From positions 85,258-149,257 of the forward strand of contig JXTC01000468.1 in NCBI GenBank assembly GCA_002914845.1: 64,000 nucleotides of DNA, in the 5' to 3' direction. The stretch's first letter is position 1; each line of letters begins with the position of its first letter. The stretch is from Trema orientale (lineage: Eukaryota; Streptophyta; Magnoliopsida; Rosales; Cannabaceae). Position numbers and translations under genes: made by a program. Below, piece after piece: positions 10,557 through 22,115 of this stretch. The notes beneath the pieces are model-generated. The model had not been told where the DNA came from and did not search any database. It was given only the letters and a program-made list of their open reading frames with translations.

Positions 10557-13360
10557 TTAGGAATCATTTTTATGATGCTGAACCTTCACAAATTCACCTT
10601 CAGATGGATATCTCTTAATCTTCCTTCTTCCCGGTTTACTTTTGAATTCTGGAGGCTCTATTTTCTCTTGCTGAACTTCTTCTGGTATATCCCAATCATT
10701 CTCATCACCAACTGGATTGATTGAACCTGTAAAATAAAAAATTATAGGTACTAACAAAGAAATAACTATAAACTAATGAATCATCACATACAACAAAACG
10801 ATAATTAAATATGTAAAAATACAAATTTTAACTCTCTGATCTTAAGTTTATTAATCGTAAACAATATATTTACTTTGTACCTGATATTTCATATAACGTA
10901 AACAATTAGTTTCACATGAAATAAATAGACAGAAATATATACAAGTCGTTTACTTTGTAGCTAATATCAAGTATAATAGCTTTCTGTTTTTCTTCAATAA
11001 CTGTAAAAACCTAGTTTCACCCTCTAAATAATCGACATGCATAAATATAGGTAATGACAAAGAAATAAACATAACTTAAAACTTCTTTCTAAGTGTAGTG
11101 AGTATAATTATCAAAAGCTGTAAATAGCCATAATATTATTTTAGGGACTCAAGTAATTATACCTGCGTATGTATCTTTTAGAGTAGAAATATTATACCAT
11201 TTAGAACAAAATGAGTACTTATCAAGGTGTCTCCTATCTATTACAGTAATTGAGTGTGTACATGGTATCCCTTCGAGTTGAAATTCAAGACAGGAGCATA
11301 TTTTCTCGTTCAAATTAACTACAAATTGTTTTTCTCCTGCTTTTACTTGAAAATTTAGTGTATCAATTGCTAAACCTGCATATCAAATTATTATTCGATT
11401 AAATTTTAAGGTTCTTTTTTAATATAAATGGCTTCATAGTGTAACATGAAAATAAAAAATAGTTTATGTATACATACCGACATTCGATATGCTGCTTCTA
11501 GCTTTTCTGTCATTTGCTTGTTTGTCTGATTGATTACTGGAAGTAAGATATAACCTACCTCTTCTTTTCTTTTTGAAAATCAAATTTGTAACATCTCTCT
11601 TAAAGCTTCAAGTAATAGAGTCACAAGTAATTCTCTTAGTTTTTTGATTGCCGAATTTATTGACTCTGCAATAATAGTTGTTTGTATATTAAACCGACGC
11701 CTTGGATAAAAAGAACGGGCCCATTTTTCAGGATTTGCTTTCAACAAATAAGCTGTAATTTTGGGGTTCAAGTGCTTCAATGTAGACATAGCAGTATGGT
11801 AGTCTGTACCGGAATATGCTCTTGCAGCAGCTTAATATGTAGCAACCAAACCAACACATCTGAACTTAGTCCTCAAATTTTGTTGCAAATGATGCTCACA
11901 TATGCCATTATATGCATTTGGATAAATCTCATTTACAGCTTTTGCTATACTTTTATGCTTATCTGATATGATGCACAAATCTTCGCGATCTCCAACAGCT
12001 TCTTTCAGTCTTTTGAAAAATCACTCCCATGCATCATTATTCTCTGAGTCCCCAATTCTAAAACTAAGTGGGAAAATTTGATTGTTTCCATCCTTAGCAC
12101 AAGCTGCATATAATGTTCCTCCACATATAGTTGTCAAAAAAGTACCATCTACCACTATAACAGGTCTGCAGTGCTTTCATCCTTGTATTGAAGCACCAAA
12201 TGAAATAAAAAGATATTTAAACCTGTAAAAATACAAAATTTTAAGTTTCTGATCTTATGGTTTAACCGTAAACAAGTTGTTCACTTTGTAGATGACATTT
12301 TTTATCACTATAAATAACTAGTTTCACCTAAATAAACAGACAAAAATGTATACATGTGGTTTACTTTGTAACTAATATCAAGTATGACAGCCTTTTGTTT
12401 TTCTTCAGTAACTATAAACAACTAGTATATGTAACAATAGACGTGCATAAATAGAGGTAATGACAAAGAAATAAGCATAAAATAAAACTTCTTTCTAAGT
12501 GTAGTGAGTGTAATAATCAAAAGTTATAAACAACAATAATATTTTTTTTGGGACTCAAGTAATCATACCTGTTGTTCTCATCTTTTTCAATTCTAGTAAA
12601 TGTGCCTGGATTTTTAGATTTTAACATGTGGAGATATAATGGTAGTAATCCATAACTTTTTTTCGGACAACCTCTTATGTTTTCCAACGCAGATTCCCTT
12701 GCCCTCCATGCTTTCTCATAACTAAGATCAAGTCCAAACTCTAATCTCATGTCATTCATTAGTCCCCTCGGCTTGTATGATGCTTTTGGGTCACGCAATC
12801 TTTCTTTGATGCAATCACCTACAATTATTACACTTGCATGTCTGTTTTCAGTACTTCTGTAATTTAATGAACATGTATGAATTCTCTGGTATTTGACAAC
12901 TCTAAACATCTCAGTGTTCCCTAATTTCCTTGCATGTAAATACCAATTACAATTTTTATCAAGACAACTTACCCAAAACACTTTTGTGCATGACTTATCA
13001 ACCCTATAATCAAAATGTTTCCTCATAGAAATTGTAGCAAGAAAGCTTTGTAGTGTTTTCTTAATTTCAATATTTGAAGACATTCTTGAACTTTTGACGT
13101 ACTCAATGCTTCCTTCACTAATTATAGAAGTAACTTTCTTAACCGATATTGCTGCACTACAAATTCCTTTTTGCTTGACAGATGATCCCAACTTGTCTTC
13201 CATTTCAATTATAAGTGGACAGTTCTTGTACTCTTTTTCATTCTTGATCAAATACATATACACAGCTAAATTGTTATCATTTTCCACTATCATTCCTTTA
13301 CATGTTTCTATTTTTGCATCAAATGAAACTTTGAGCGAAATAGCACATGGATCCAAACTA
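10557..13360 (-). pseudogene. MULE transposase (MuDR/FAR1-like), decayed
   Basis: Exon 1 (about 12570-13360) carries the Mu-type DNA-binding region with CNWYLHAR and KYQRIHTCSLNY. The next exon (about 11470-12222) holds the DDE-type MULE core: VIVVDGTFLTT (first Asp), FPLSFRIGDSENNDAWE (Glu) and LCIISDKHKSI (second Asp). An exon at about 11160-11377 has a SWIM zinc finger, CSCLEFQLEGIPCTHSI. The last exon (10557-10736) is basic and ends KVQHHKNDS. In-frame TGA codons replace Trp before HCRPVIV and after NDAWE, and TAA occurs after GLVATY. The gene is therefore dead as read, though all domains are in order. Start chosen at the first Met of the long open exon. Confidence 0.85.
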
Positions 13361-13641
13361 AGATCTTTGTATATATTCTCTCCTTCAATTCCTCAAATTT
13401 AATGTCTTCTTATACCAAAAAAAGTTTAACTTCATGATCTACGTATTTATTCTTTGTAGTCCATCTTCTATTATAAGCAATAAAAAGTGTAATTTTGTCC
13501 ATACCTGCAATTTATATAATCCAAAGAAGAATTTTACTAACTATTTAAACAAATTTCCTAAAAGTAAACTAATCTGATATTTCAAAATTCAGACAACTAA
13601 TACATAAATGTAAACAATTAGTTTCAAAAGTAATACATAAA

Positions 13642-14545
13642 TGTAAACAACTGGTTTAATTTATAAATCTACTTTGGCTATAATTAACTTTTTTTATTCT
13701 TGATAACTGTAAACAAGAAGTTTTAACTTCTACTAGAGAGGCGAAAATATAATCAACTAGTTTCAGAAGTAATAGTAAACAACTTGCTACGTCCAAGCCT
13801 AAAAAGAACCTAAACTGTAAACAATTGCTATAATTTATAGATCTGCTTTAGTTATAATTAACTTTTTTTTTTCCTGATAACTATAAACAAGAAGTTTCAA
13901 CCTCTATAAGAGAGACAAAAATATAACCAACTGGTTTTAGAACTAATAGTAAATAACTTGTTCACGTCTATGCTTAAAAAGAACTTAAACTGTAAACAAC
14001 TGGTATAATTTATAGATCTGCTTCAGTGTTTTGGCTATAATTAACTTTTTCTTTCCCGATAACTGTAAGTAAGAAGTTTCAACTTCTATAAGAGAGATAA
14101 AAATGTAACCAACTGGTTTCGAAACTAATAGTAAAAAACTTGTTCACGTCTATGCTTAAAAAGAACTTAAACTATAAACAACTAGTATAATTTACAGATC
14201 TGCTTCAGTGCTTTAACTATAATTAACTTTTTTTTCCCGATAACTGTAAACAAGAAGTTTCAACCTCTATAAGAGAGACAAAAATATAACCAACTGGTTT
14301 CAGAACTAATAGTAAACAACTTGTTCACGTCTATACTTAAAAAGAACTTAAACTGTAAACAACTGGTATAATTTGCATATCTGCTTCAGTACTTTGGCTA
14401 TAATTAACTTTTTTTTTTTCCTGATAACTGTAAACAAGAAGTTTCAACCTCTATTAGAGAGATAAAAATGTAACCAACTGGTTTCGCAAGTAATAATAAA
14501 CAACTTGTTCACGTCTATACTTAAAAAGAAACTAAACTGTAAACA
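13642..14545. repeat. Tandem repeat in MULE, about five units of 175-185 bp
   Basis: Units begin GTAAACAACTGGT or a variant at about 13642, 13817, 13992, 14173, 14354 and 14539. Each has ATCTGCTT, TAATTAACTTTTTT, AACAAGAAGTTTCAACCTCT, CCAACTGGTTTC and AACTTGTTCACGTCTA. GTAAACAA-like words recur three or four times per unit. Confidence 0.92.
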
Positions 14546-14739
14546 ACTGGTTTACATTTGTATCCAAGTATATATACATATCAATTCTATTATTCATTCG
14601 TATAGGAAATAAAACCTAATTAATAGTAAAGCAGCTCATTGTTTATATCCATAAATATAATTGTAAACTATCAAAAGAAATGTAAAAATTTATAAGAAAT
14701 AGCTCTTCATTATTGAGTCACTCACTCTTTCTCCCTCTA

Positions 14740-15060
14740 AAGATGCAATGAAGATGATGAAAAGCTTGCATTAATCTCCTATGGCTGATTCCGAGCTTTA
14801 TCGGTAAAAGTGCCTCCGGTAGGTTAATTTTTTGCCGATGAATCGACCACAAAACCCACTCCAAGCCGATTTATTCAACGAAGATGACAATTACAGAGAG
14901 AGAAGAGAGAGTGTGCGATTTTAGAGAGAGATGAGAGAGATTTCAGGTATTTTTAGAGAGAGAGAGAGAAGAGAGCGTTCGGCCATTTTTAGAGAGAGAG
15001 AGGATAGCGTTCGATAATTTTTAGAGAGAGAAAGAAGAGAGAATATGAAAGGGTCGATTT
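14740..15060. repeat. GA-rich subterminal arm of the MULE
   Basis: Repeated AGAGAGAGA blocks, several followed by AGAGCG or AGCGTTCG. They mirror the CT-rich stretch at 8430-8525 in the other arm. No ORF. Confidence 0.75.
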
Positions 15061-15696
15061 ATTCACATTTACTTTTAAGGGTAATTTAGGTAGTTTACAA
15101 ATAAAAAAGGGTATGAGTGGAAGATTATAAAAAAAACGGGTAATCATATTTAGTTAAGGGTAATTGCCAAATTCCTCTAGTATTGGAGCACCATTCAAAT
15201 AGGAAGCCACACCATTTTTGTGTTGGCATACCGCTTGGGTTAGGAGCAGTTACACACTTAATAAGATAGCTGATATTTGATATCTTCATATATAATTGTT
15301 TCTCTCTTAGTTTATGGGAATTTAGTACAAACAAACTTTTGGGTTTAGGTTTCTTTATAACTTATTTATTTGTGGATTCTTTTTGTTATTGGCATCAAGA
15401 TTTTTAGCAAAGTATTTTTTTTACAATCTTGAATGCTTATGTGTGTAAAAAAGATTTAGGTGTATCTGGGATTTGGGTGTGTAGGAAATTTTATCAGACT
15501 TTTGTATCTCTTTTTGTCATAGTGGAATTTCTTCGCCATCTCTGACGTGTACGTAAGCTATATTTTGTAACTGAACCATAAAAATTCTTGTGTCACTAGT
15601 ATTTTTTTTGTTATTTATATATTTTTACCGTATATAAATTTAATTTGGCATTTGACACAACAAGTTAGTTATTCGTGCTTCCGCTGGTGCAACAAG

Positions 15697-15710
15697 TGGT
15701 ATCAAGAGTT
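15697..15710 (+). other. Primer binding site of the Copia element
   Basis: TGGTATCAAGAGTT begins two bases after the 5' LTR end (CAACA at 15694). It resembles TGGTATCAGAGC, the complement of the 3' end of initiator methionine tRNA that plant Copia elements use, with one extra A. Confidence 0.8.
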
Positions 15711-15778
15711 AGGTTCCTAATTTATTTGAATTTAGGCTTATTCTTTGTCGAATTATTTTGGGATTTTTGGCTTCTATG

Positions 15779-16905
15779 ATGGCGACAACGACAAGGTATA
15801 AAATTGCAAAATTTGACGGGAGGAATATTTGTGAGTCTGAATATGATTAGATTCCTCACTAATTGGATATATTTGAAGTAACGTTTATACACTCGTTATA
15901 CGTCAATTTATTTTCAGAAAATTGGAAAGTTTGACTTCCTTGCACATTGTATTTATGGGACGCAATGTACGGTCAAATTTGGTTCTGCCATTTGTAGGGT
16001 TAAGAATACAATAGATTATTGTGCCAGTCAGAATTTTTTGGGTCCTTTCCCTAACTTGTCTTTGGATGGTTTTTGTTTTTTCTGACATTTAGTGATGACT
16101 ATGATAATGATGTAAAATTTTGTGAGAGTCAATTCTAAGGATGGGATAGTGAGACATAGCACTATTTGGAAGACATCACGATAGATTTTGGTTGTAGAAT
16201 GTTTGAATAAAACTCTCTTGGTGAAAGCTTACTGCTTGCTTTCTTTTTGTTGGTTTGCCGAATAACTTTTGGATTGAAACTGATAATTTTTACTATTTGG
16301 TTGGTCCATGAATTGTAGGTATGGCTAGGTAATTCTACTAATTTTATATTTGAAATTATTTGATTGGCATACGCATGCTCACGTAAGTGATGGTATACTT
16401 GAGCGAATGACAATATTATTCTATGGATTTGAGTTTGTAGTGAACAGCTTTTAATTGTGGTTAATTGAGCCATTATCACCAAGTTTGTTTATTAGCAGAG
16501 TTATTGAATTTGTTAAATTTGTCGTCCTATTTAATATAAGGGAGTTAGTATGTGCAAATACAATTTTTGGTATTTGTAAGCAGGTGAAGCTTCAAGTTGA
16601 AATTTATGTTAAAACTTTTGGTTCTATTACTTTATTTGTTGTTAGTAGAGAGAGAAAATTGCCTCATTGGTATAGTTTTGCAGAGTTAGTTTCTCTTGTA
16701 TTAGCTGCGACAATTATAGTGATCAGCTTGGTTGATGTTCGGAAGTTCAGGTAATTCTGTGACAGTTATAGTGATTAGGTTAGTTGTTGTTCGGAAGTTC
16801 AGGCAGTGCTTGGACTTATTTGGTATTGCAGATTGTGATTAACCCTTCGGAGTTTTGGAGGAGATAGCAAAAGGATTTGAGTCTTTTGGATTTGGCTTAA
16901 TTTTG
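15779..16905 (+). pseudogene. Copia gag-pol relic, internally deleted
   Basis: The start at 15779 reads MATTTRYKIAKFDGRN, the standard Copia gag N-terminus. After stops and deletions, about 15938-16090 reads HCIYGTQCTVKFGSA and later SDDYDN, matching the GAG-pre-integrase/integrase junction. About 16350-16450 reads AYAHVSDGILE, matching the region after the integrase core. The last part (about 16799-16900) resembles the post-RNaseH tail. Order is preserved but most of each domain is gone, including RT. No frame stays open. Confidence 0.8.
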
Positions 16906-16920
16906 TGTGAAGGTGGAGAT

Positions 16921-17641
16921 TGTTGAAACTATGGCTTGCAATTAAGCCATTTGGTTTGGGCCCAAGGCCCTTAAATGTCATACTTGATTTCCTTTAGTTG
17001 ATGAAGCCCAATATACTTCATCTAGTTACCCTTTTATTGCTTAGTCGGTTACTTAGCATATATACATGTTGTACATGAAAAGTTGTCATATCCTTTGTGG
17101 CAGACGTGGGTGTGTGTGACGATACTGAGTATTGGAGCACCCTTTGGAATAGACAGCCACACCACTTTATTATTGGCTTACTGCTTGGGTCAGAAGCAGT
17201 CACACAATTGATAAGGTAGCCATATTTGATATCTCTGTGTACAATTATCTCTCTCTTAGTTTGTGAAAATTTGGTACAAATAAGTTCTTGGGTTTTATTT
17301 TTTTGTAGCTTATTTATTTATAAGTTCCTTTTGTTATTGGTATCAAGATAATTAGCAAAATATTTTCTTTGTCATCTCCGATGCTTTTGTGTGTGAGAGA
17401 GATTTAGGTGTATTTGGAATTTGTATGGGGGAAGTTTTGTCAGACTTTTGTAATCTCTTTTTGTTATAGTGAAATTTCTTCATCGTCTCCGATATGAATG
17501 TAATCTATATTTTGTAGCTGAACCACGATAAATCTTTGCATTTCTAGTATTTTTTTTTTGTTATTTATATTTTGACATAAATCCATTTAATTTGGTGTTT
17601 GAAACAACAAGTTGGTTATTTTTGTTTTCGCTGGCACAACA
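16921..17641 (+). repeat. 3' LTR of the Copia element
   Basis: 721 bp from TGTTGAAACTATGG to CTGGCACAACA, preceded by the polypurine tract GAAGGTGGAGAT (16909-16920). It aligns with 8198-8265 and 15177-15694 of the 5' LTR. It supplies the sequence missing at the MULE insertion site (about 16990-17120). Confidence 0.9.
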
Positions 17642-17646
17642 ATAAC

Positions 17647-18460
17647 ATGTATGACATTAAAAGTGCAATCTTAATTAAGAAAATTAGAAATACAAATTAT
17701 AGAATTTGACTTTAAATAGCATACGATCCAAAGTTTCCAGATTCTTCTTCAATTAGGTCCTTAAAAATCAGAAATCGACCCCATAGTTCATGAAATTCTC
17801 TCACTTTGACCCTCCATTCGAGATTAACTTTATTTTTCAGCTCTTTAATCAATTTTTGATTCCAACTTAAGTGAAAATACCACAATACCCTTGTGTGAAA
17901 ATTGGTTTTCACAACAATACCTCTAATAGTATTCAATTTTCCTTTTAAGAGAGATAAATTAGGATTAAAATAGGTCAAAACATTAGATACAATTAATTGA
18001 GTCATAATACGAGGTACGATTTAATCCAATCAAATGATTTCTCACCCGAAGAACTAAAAATGGTCAACTCATGAGCTTGCCTTATTTCTTTGTATATTTT
18101 GCAATGGGACCGAAAGGAGTAAGTACTAGACATTAATGTAAAATTGATTTCCCTTCACAGCTTCGTATTTAGATAGGTTATGTCCTACTTCACACAAAGA
18201 ACATCAAGTTTAGGTACCAAAATATACCTTTTCTTCCATTTTTTTTTTCTCACTTTTGTCAACTGTATTTTGTCATCCTTCAATTGGCATATAAATATAA
18301 ACAAATCTATATATATACAGTAAATTCTATGTTTTCATTAATTAAAAAATAATGACTCACTTGTTATATAATTTAGTATTGAGAAATTTGATCCAATTAT
18401 AATTAGGGATCCATTCCGTGAGTTGTAACCCAAAAGATGGAATGAGAAAAAGTATCTGAC
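17647..18460. other. Intron 4 remainder of BSP copy 2; no gene seen
   Basis: This lies between the Copia target duplication and exon 4 of the pseudogene. A 97-codon minus-strand ORF (17712-18005) matches no family I know and reads like translated LTR or intron sequence. Confidence 0.5.
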
Positions 18461-18784
18461 CTCCAATCTAGAAGCAACATCAAGCTACTGCTGATCTAGA
18501 AGGGGCCAAACCAAGGACTGGGCAGTGTTTGCTTTCCCATAAATGGATTGTAGTTCCTCAATATTGTATACAATGTGTCCCAACTGATTGTCTCTTTTTT
18601 TTTTCCAACGAATAAGATAGTTGATAGTGATTAGGGATTATTAAGTATTTTTTACTAGTTTTATTTTTTTATTAAAAAAAATAATTGACCAATTCATTAG
18701 GTTACCCATATTTTTTGTTTTAAATAACTTTCTGTATTTATATATGTATTAATTATAATAAATATTTTGGTAAATATACTAATA

Positions 18785-18945
18785 TTATTCTAGCTATTGG
18801 ATTAAAATCCAATGGTCCAAATTAAAGTACCCATCTATGGAGCAAAAGCAAAAATTTCTATTGAAATATCACCATATACATATATATATATATATGGGTG
18901 ACGTTTTAATTGAGATTTTTGTTTTTGCTCTATGGATGGATAAGA
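18785..18945. mobile_element. Small foldback MITE; related half-copy at 22180-22275
   Basis: CATCTATGGAGCAAAAGCAA on the left mirrors TTTTTGCTCTATGGATGG on the right, around a TA-rich centre. A directly oriented relative at 22180-22275 shares AAAATCCAATAGTCCAAATA, AATGGAGCAAAAATAAAAAT and the TGAAACATGACCC end. The two copies bracket the Gypsy fragment. Confidence 0.65.
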
Positions 18946-19369
18946 TTGATCAAGTTGAATATGACCTATAATAGTAAGTAATTTCATCTATTTCCATTAT
19001 TCGATTAATTAATGTTTCATTCAAATATTTTTCCTTTTTTATTTCTTTTCTTTTAATTTAAAATTATAAGTTTAATTTTTTAAATTGTATTTAATCTGAA
19101 CGTAATTTGCTACTAATAGGAATAAGTAATTTTTTTTGAGAATATAAATAACATTTTTTTTATAGGAAGTAACGTTAGTTTTTTCTTTTTTTTTTGAAAG
19201 GGTATAATGTTAGTTTCGAAATTATAAAAAAGAAGGAATAATTTTTTAATGAAAAATATAATATATACAGTTAGTTCTTCAGAAAGAAATATATATATAT
19301 ATACATATATATACACGGTTAGTTGTTTTTTATTTTATTTTTAATAAAAATCAACAATAGAATGAAATT

Positions 19370-19870
19370 GTTGATCATCATTTGCATAATGTGCTTTGAA
19401 GAGTCTCTTAAATTCTTCCGATGTTATGCCTTCTACATTCTACATAACCTTAATAGTTTCCCACCAATTGATAGCATTTCCCATCAAATGAGATATAGCA
19501 AATACAACCCAAAACTCTCTAGGGATACCAAGGGTTTGTAAGTATCGTGTCATCTCATGCAACTATGCGTTGGCAACTAGTGGGTTTGGGGTTCCATCAT
19601 ACTGTCTAGGCTGAAGGCGCATAAACTTCTGGAGGTGGTTAGCTTGATCGGGTTGACGCTCTTGATGAGGTTGAGGTTGAGGCTGAGGCTGATAGTTGGG
19701 ACCTTGCATCTCAAGGAAAGCATGACATATTGCTGCTAAAAATTGGTTGAAGTCTTGTGGAAGTGGAGGGGGCTCGACACTATGTTGGTGCCTCAGGGCT
19801 CTCCTAGGAGGCAATTTTGAAAGTCTGAAACGATATATCAAACTGTTAGTGAGATAATGATGCATGCTGT
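19370..19870 (-). pseudogene. Ty3/Gypsy gag relic
   Basis: On the minus strand, 19563-19865 reads PPRRALRHQH, then a PQPQPQPQPHQERQ stretch and FMRLQPRQYDGTPNPLVAN, the usual N-terminal gag layout before the retrotrans_gag domain. After a break the reading resumes (about 19370-19550) with GNAINWWETIK and ITSEEFKRLFKAHYAND, the conserved WW region of the capsid. One TAG lies within it. Protease and pol are missing, because the element is truncated at about 19370. Confidence 0.85.
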
Positions 19871-19925
19871 CATAAATATAATTTCAATCTAGTTTAATAA
19901 TGCTACATCTAGGGTATTTAAATCT

Positions 19926-19937
19926 CCGGCTCTGATA
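19926..19937 (-). other. Primer binding site of the Gypsy fragment
   Basis: The minus strand reads TATCAGAGCCGG shortly after the LTR end. This is a Met-tRNA-type primer site with a variant 3' end, as found between LTR and gag in Tekay/Del-like elements. Confidence 0.7.
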
Positions 19938-19947
19938 CGATAATTTC

Positions 19948-22115
19948 TGTCACGACCCAAACCCCGGGCCAGTGGCAGAAAGAAAATTTCATTAGAATTG
20001 GAAATTCCCTAATTTATTTAAAAAAAAAAAAGTCTAAAAAGTTTTGAATTTTTAAAACAGTCCAGCGAAGAAAAATACTTGAAATTCCAACCAGTGAACC
20101 TATCCCACAGTTCGTAGTCACCAATAAATATAGACCGAATAATTATTAGAAAAACTAAATTTAAATAGTTAATCAAGTATCACCATTCACACCTCAACAT
20201 CAAGTAGTAGTATGGCATATATAGCTTACAGACATATTCAAAAATAGTATACTTGGTTCAAATACTAGCATAATTCATGTATTTAACAACTCATAAATAC
20301 AAGTCTTAAATCCATACTTCTAGCATTATCAGGTTACGAACTACAAGTAAAAGATAGCCTCTTAATCCATTGTTGGTCACCAATGTCACACTTGACACCA
20401 CCTGTAGAGAAAGTAGGGGTGAGTATAAAATGCCCAATAGGTTACCCAATTACTTTTTTTTTTCGGAAAATATTTTTATAATTTTCAAAACACCTACATG
20501 GTTAGTAGTTCTGGAAAGCATTTTTAAGTATTAAGCATTCAAAATATATATAGAAAACTAAAACATAAAATCATGCTAAAAACCAAAACCAGATATCAAG
20601 GTCAAAACATATCGAAAACCATGATAAAATAAACATAATGTACATCACATAAATCAACACATCCCATGAGCTTTTATCCTCTCATCACGACTAGAGCAAC
20701 TTATACTACATGTATTGAGTGCTACCTAACTGACATCTATCTCTAAAGAACAGAGAGATACCTATGTGTCTAATCCTACTAAGTCGAAGGGGCACCGAAT
20801 GTCTACACCTACTGAATAGAGATAGTCAGAAAACAAACCTCGCGCAGATTTACGGGCTCTCACTGAGGGCGGGTATACTAATCCACCCACTACAACACCG
20901 CAATGCCTAATATGACTCTGATATGAATTGTGTAATATGTGAAGTCTCAAACAACTATGTAATGGTTTAACATTCTAGACGTGTTCTGATTTTTAAATAA
21001 AAATCTATTTTGTGCTCTAAAATATTCGGCAGTATAGCACCTATGATTTAATCAAACCCAAAAATAAAACTTGCACAAAACTACTTGAAAAATATCCAGA
21101 GCAGTCAACAGTGTCTCATAATTCCACAATTCACCAAAACAATTATTCAAAACAGTTTAATTTAATAAAATCACAAAATTTCACTTTTTCACAATATATT
21201 CTAATTTTTATGAAAAACAATAGAAAACAATATGATTGGATTCCCTACCTCGATTAGGTAGCAATATGATGCTATAGAGTGTGTTTCATGCCATTTGGTG
21301 ATCGTTCGGAGGGTCGAATGTCATTTTCAAATCCTCGATTGTTTGTGAAACGAAAATTCGATTTTCCAACGGAGCTTCAATTTATGAAACGAATGTCACC
21401 ACTGAATTCTTAGCATCTAAGTTAGCTAGGTCAGACATATAACTTGACCAAATTGGGCTAGGGCCAAAACCTGATCACGACACACAAAACGAGGCAAATC
21501 TAAGCCGTTTGATCTCGTTTTCCGTGTCCATCACTAAATATAGTCAATATATATCTCATTTTTCACCATTTCATGCCTATATCACAAATATAATATTAAT
21601 ACTATGAGTCAATGTTCGAAACTATATGCTCAAAACTGTTCAAAAATGGAAAAATTCAATCCGGATAATTTCGAGTTAAGAGATATATACCATGTGATTC
21701 CTCTCATCGAGACGAATTTGGGATGCCCAAGCTTGTGGCCAGAATCGTCGCCGTAATTGAATTTTCTCCGTGGCAGTTTTTAGCTTCCTACCGGCGAACG
21801 GTGGCTCTGGTTGTCTCGATGCTTCAGTGGCGAGCTGGTCTCGGCGGCGCGCTTCCGATTTGGTAGTTAGCAGCGGTCAACGACGAGCGGAGGAGTGGCA
21901 GTGGTGGACTCTCGGTTACCGATGTTAATAGCTTCTTTAATTTTTTTTTTTTTTACCTGTTTCTGTCAAAGTGAGGAAGAGAATGAGAGTGGGAAGAGGG
22001 AGAGAAGGAAAAGTCTTTTACTTTTCAAAATAAGAGTAGGTCTCACAAAAAAATAATAATAAAATAAAAATATATGTAAAATGTTAAAAAAAAAAAAAAC
22101 AAGCGGGTTTTTACA
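19948..22115 (-). mobile_element. 5' LTR of the Gypsy fragment (minus orientation)
   Basis: On plus it runs from TGTCACGACCCAAACC to CGGGTTTTTACA, about 2.17 kb. On minus it starts TGTAAAAACCCG and ends GGGTCGTGACA, directly upstream of the primer site and gag. This fixes the orientation and ties the family to the solo LTR at 37107 and the LTRs at 1-2093 and 49708. The GC-rich piece at 21720-21920 is inside the LTR. The second LTR is absent, so no target duplication can be scored. Confidence 0.85.

Larger units (their letters stand above)
8270..15176 (-). mobile_element. Mutator-like element (MULE) nested in the Copia 5' LTR
   Basis: Ends resemble those of the MITE at 4634: left GGAAATTATACCTAGTACCCG, and right, in reverse complement, a GGCAATTACCC block followed by GATTACCCGTTTTT. 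The arms also mirror each other through CT-rich (8430-8525) and GA-rich (14900-15040) tracts. Inside are a minus-strand transposase gene, plus-strand exons of host origin, a direct repeat and a tandem repeat. I could not find a matching 9-bp target duplication; about 120 bp of LTR is missing at the site, so a deletion probably accompanied or followed insertion. Boundaries are good to roughly 10 bp. Confidence 0.8.
8198..17641 (+). mobile_element. Ty1/Copia element with 5-bp target duplication, deleted interior
   Basis: The element starts TGTTGGAATTATGG at 8198 and ends CTGGCACAACA at 17641. ATAAC precedes it (8193-8197) and follows it (17642-17646), a perfect 5-bp duplication. The 5' LTR is 8198-15694 but contains a MULE; its own sequence aligns with the 721-bp 3' LTR (16921-17641) except for about 120 bp missing at the MULE site. 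The internal region is only 1226 bp and keeps short relics of gag, integrase and later pol in the normal order. It could not move without help. BSP copy 1 shows the equivalent empty site near 4478. Confidence 0.92.

Noticed and set aside
17712-18005. 97-codon minus-strand ORF
   Set aside because: No family resemblance; lies in the intron of a pseudogene and reads like translated LTR or spacer sequence.
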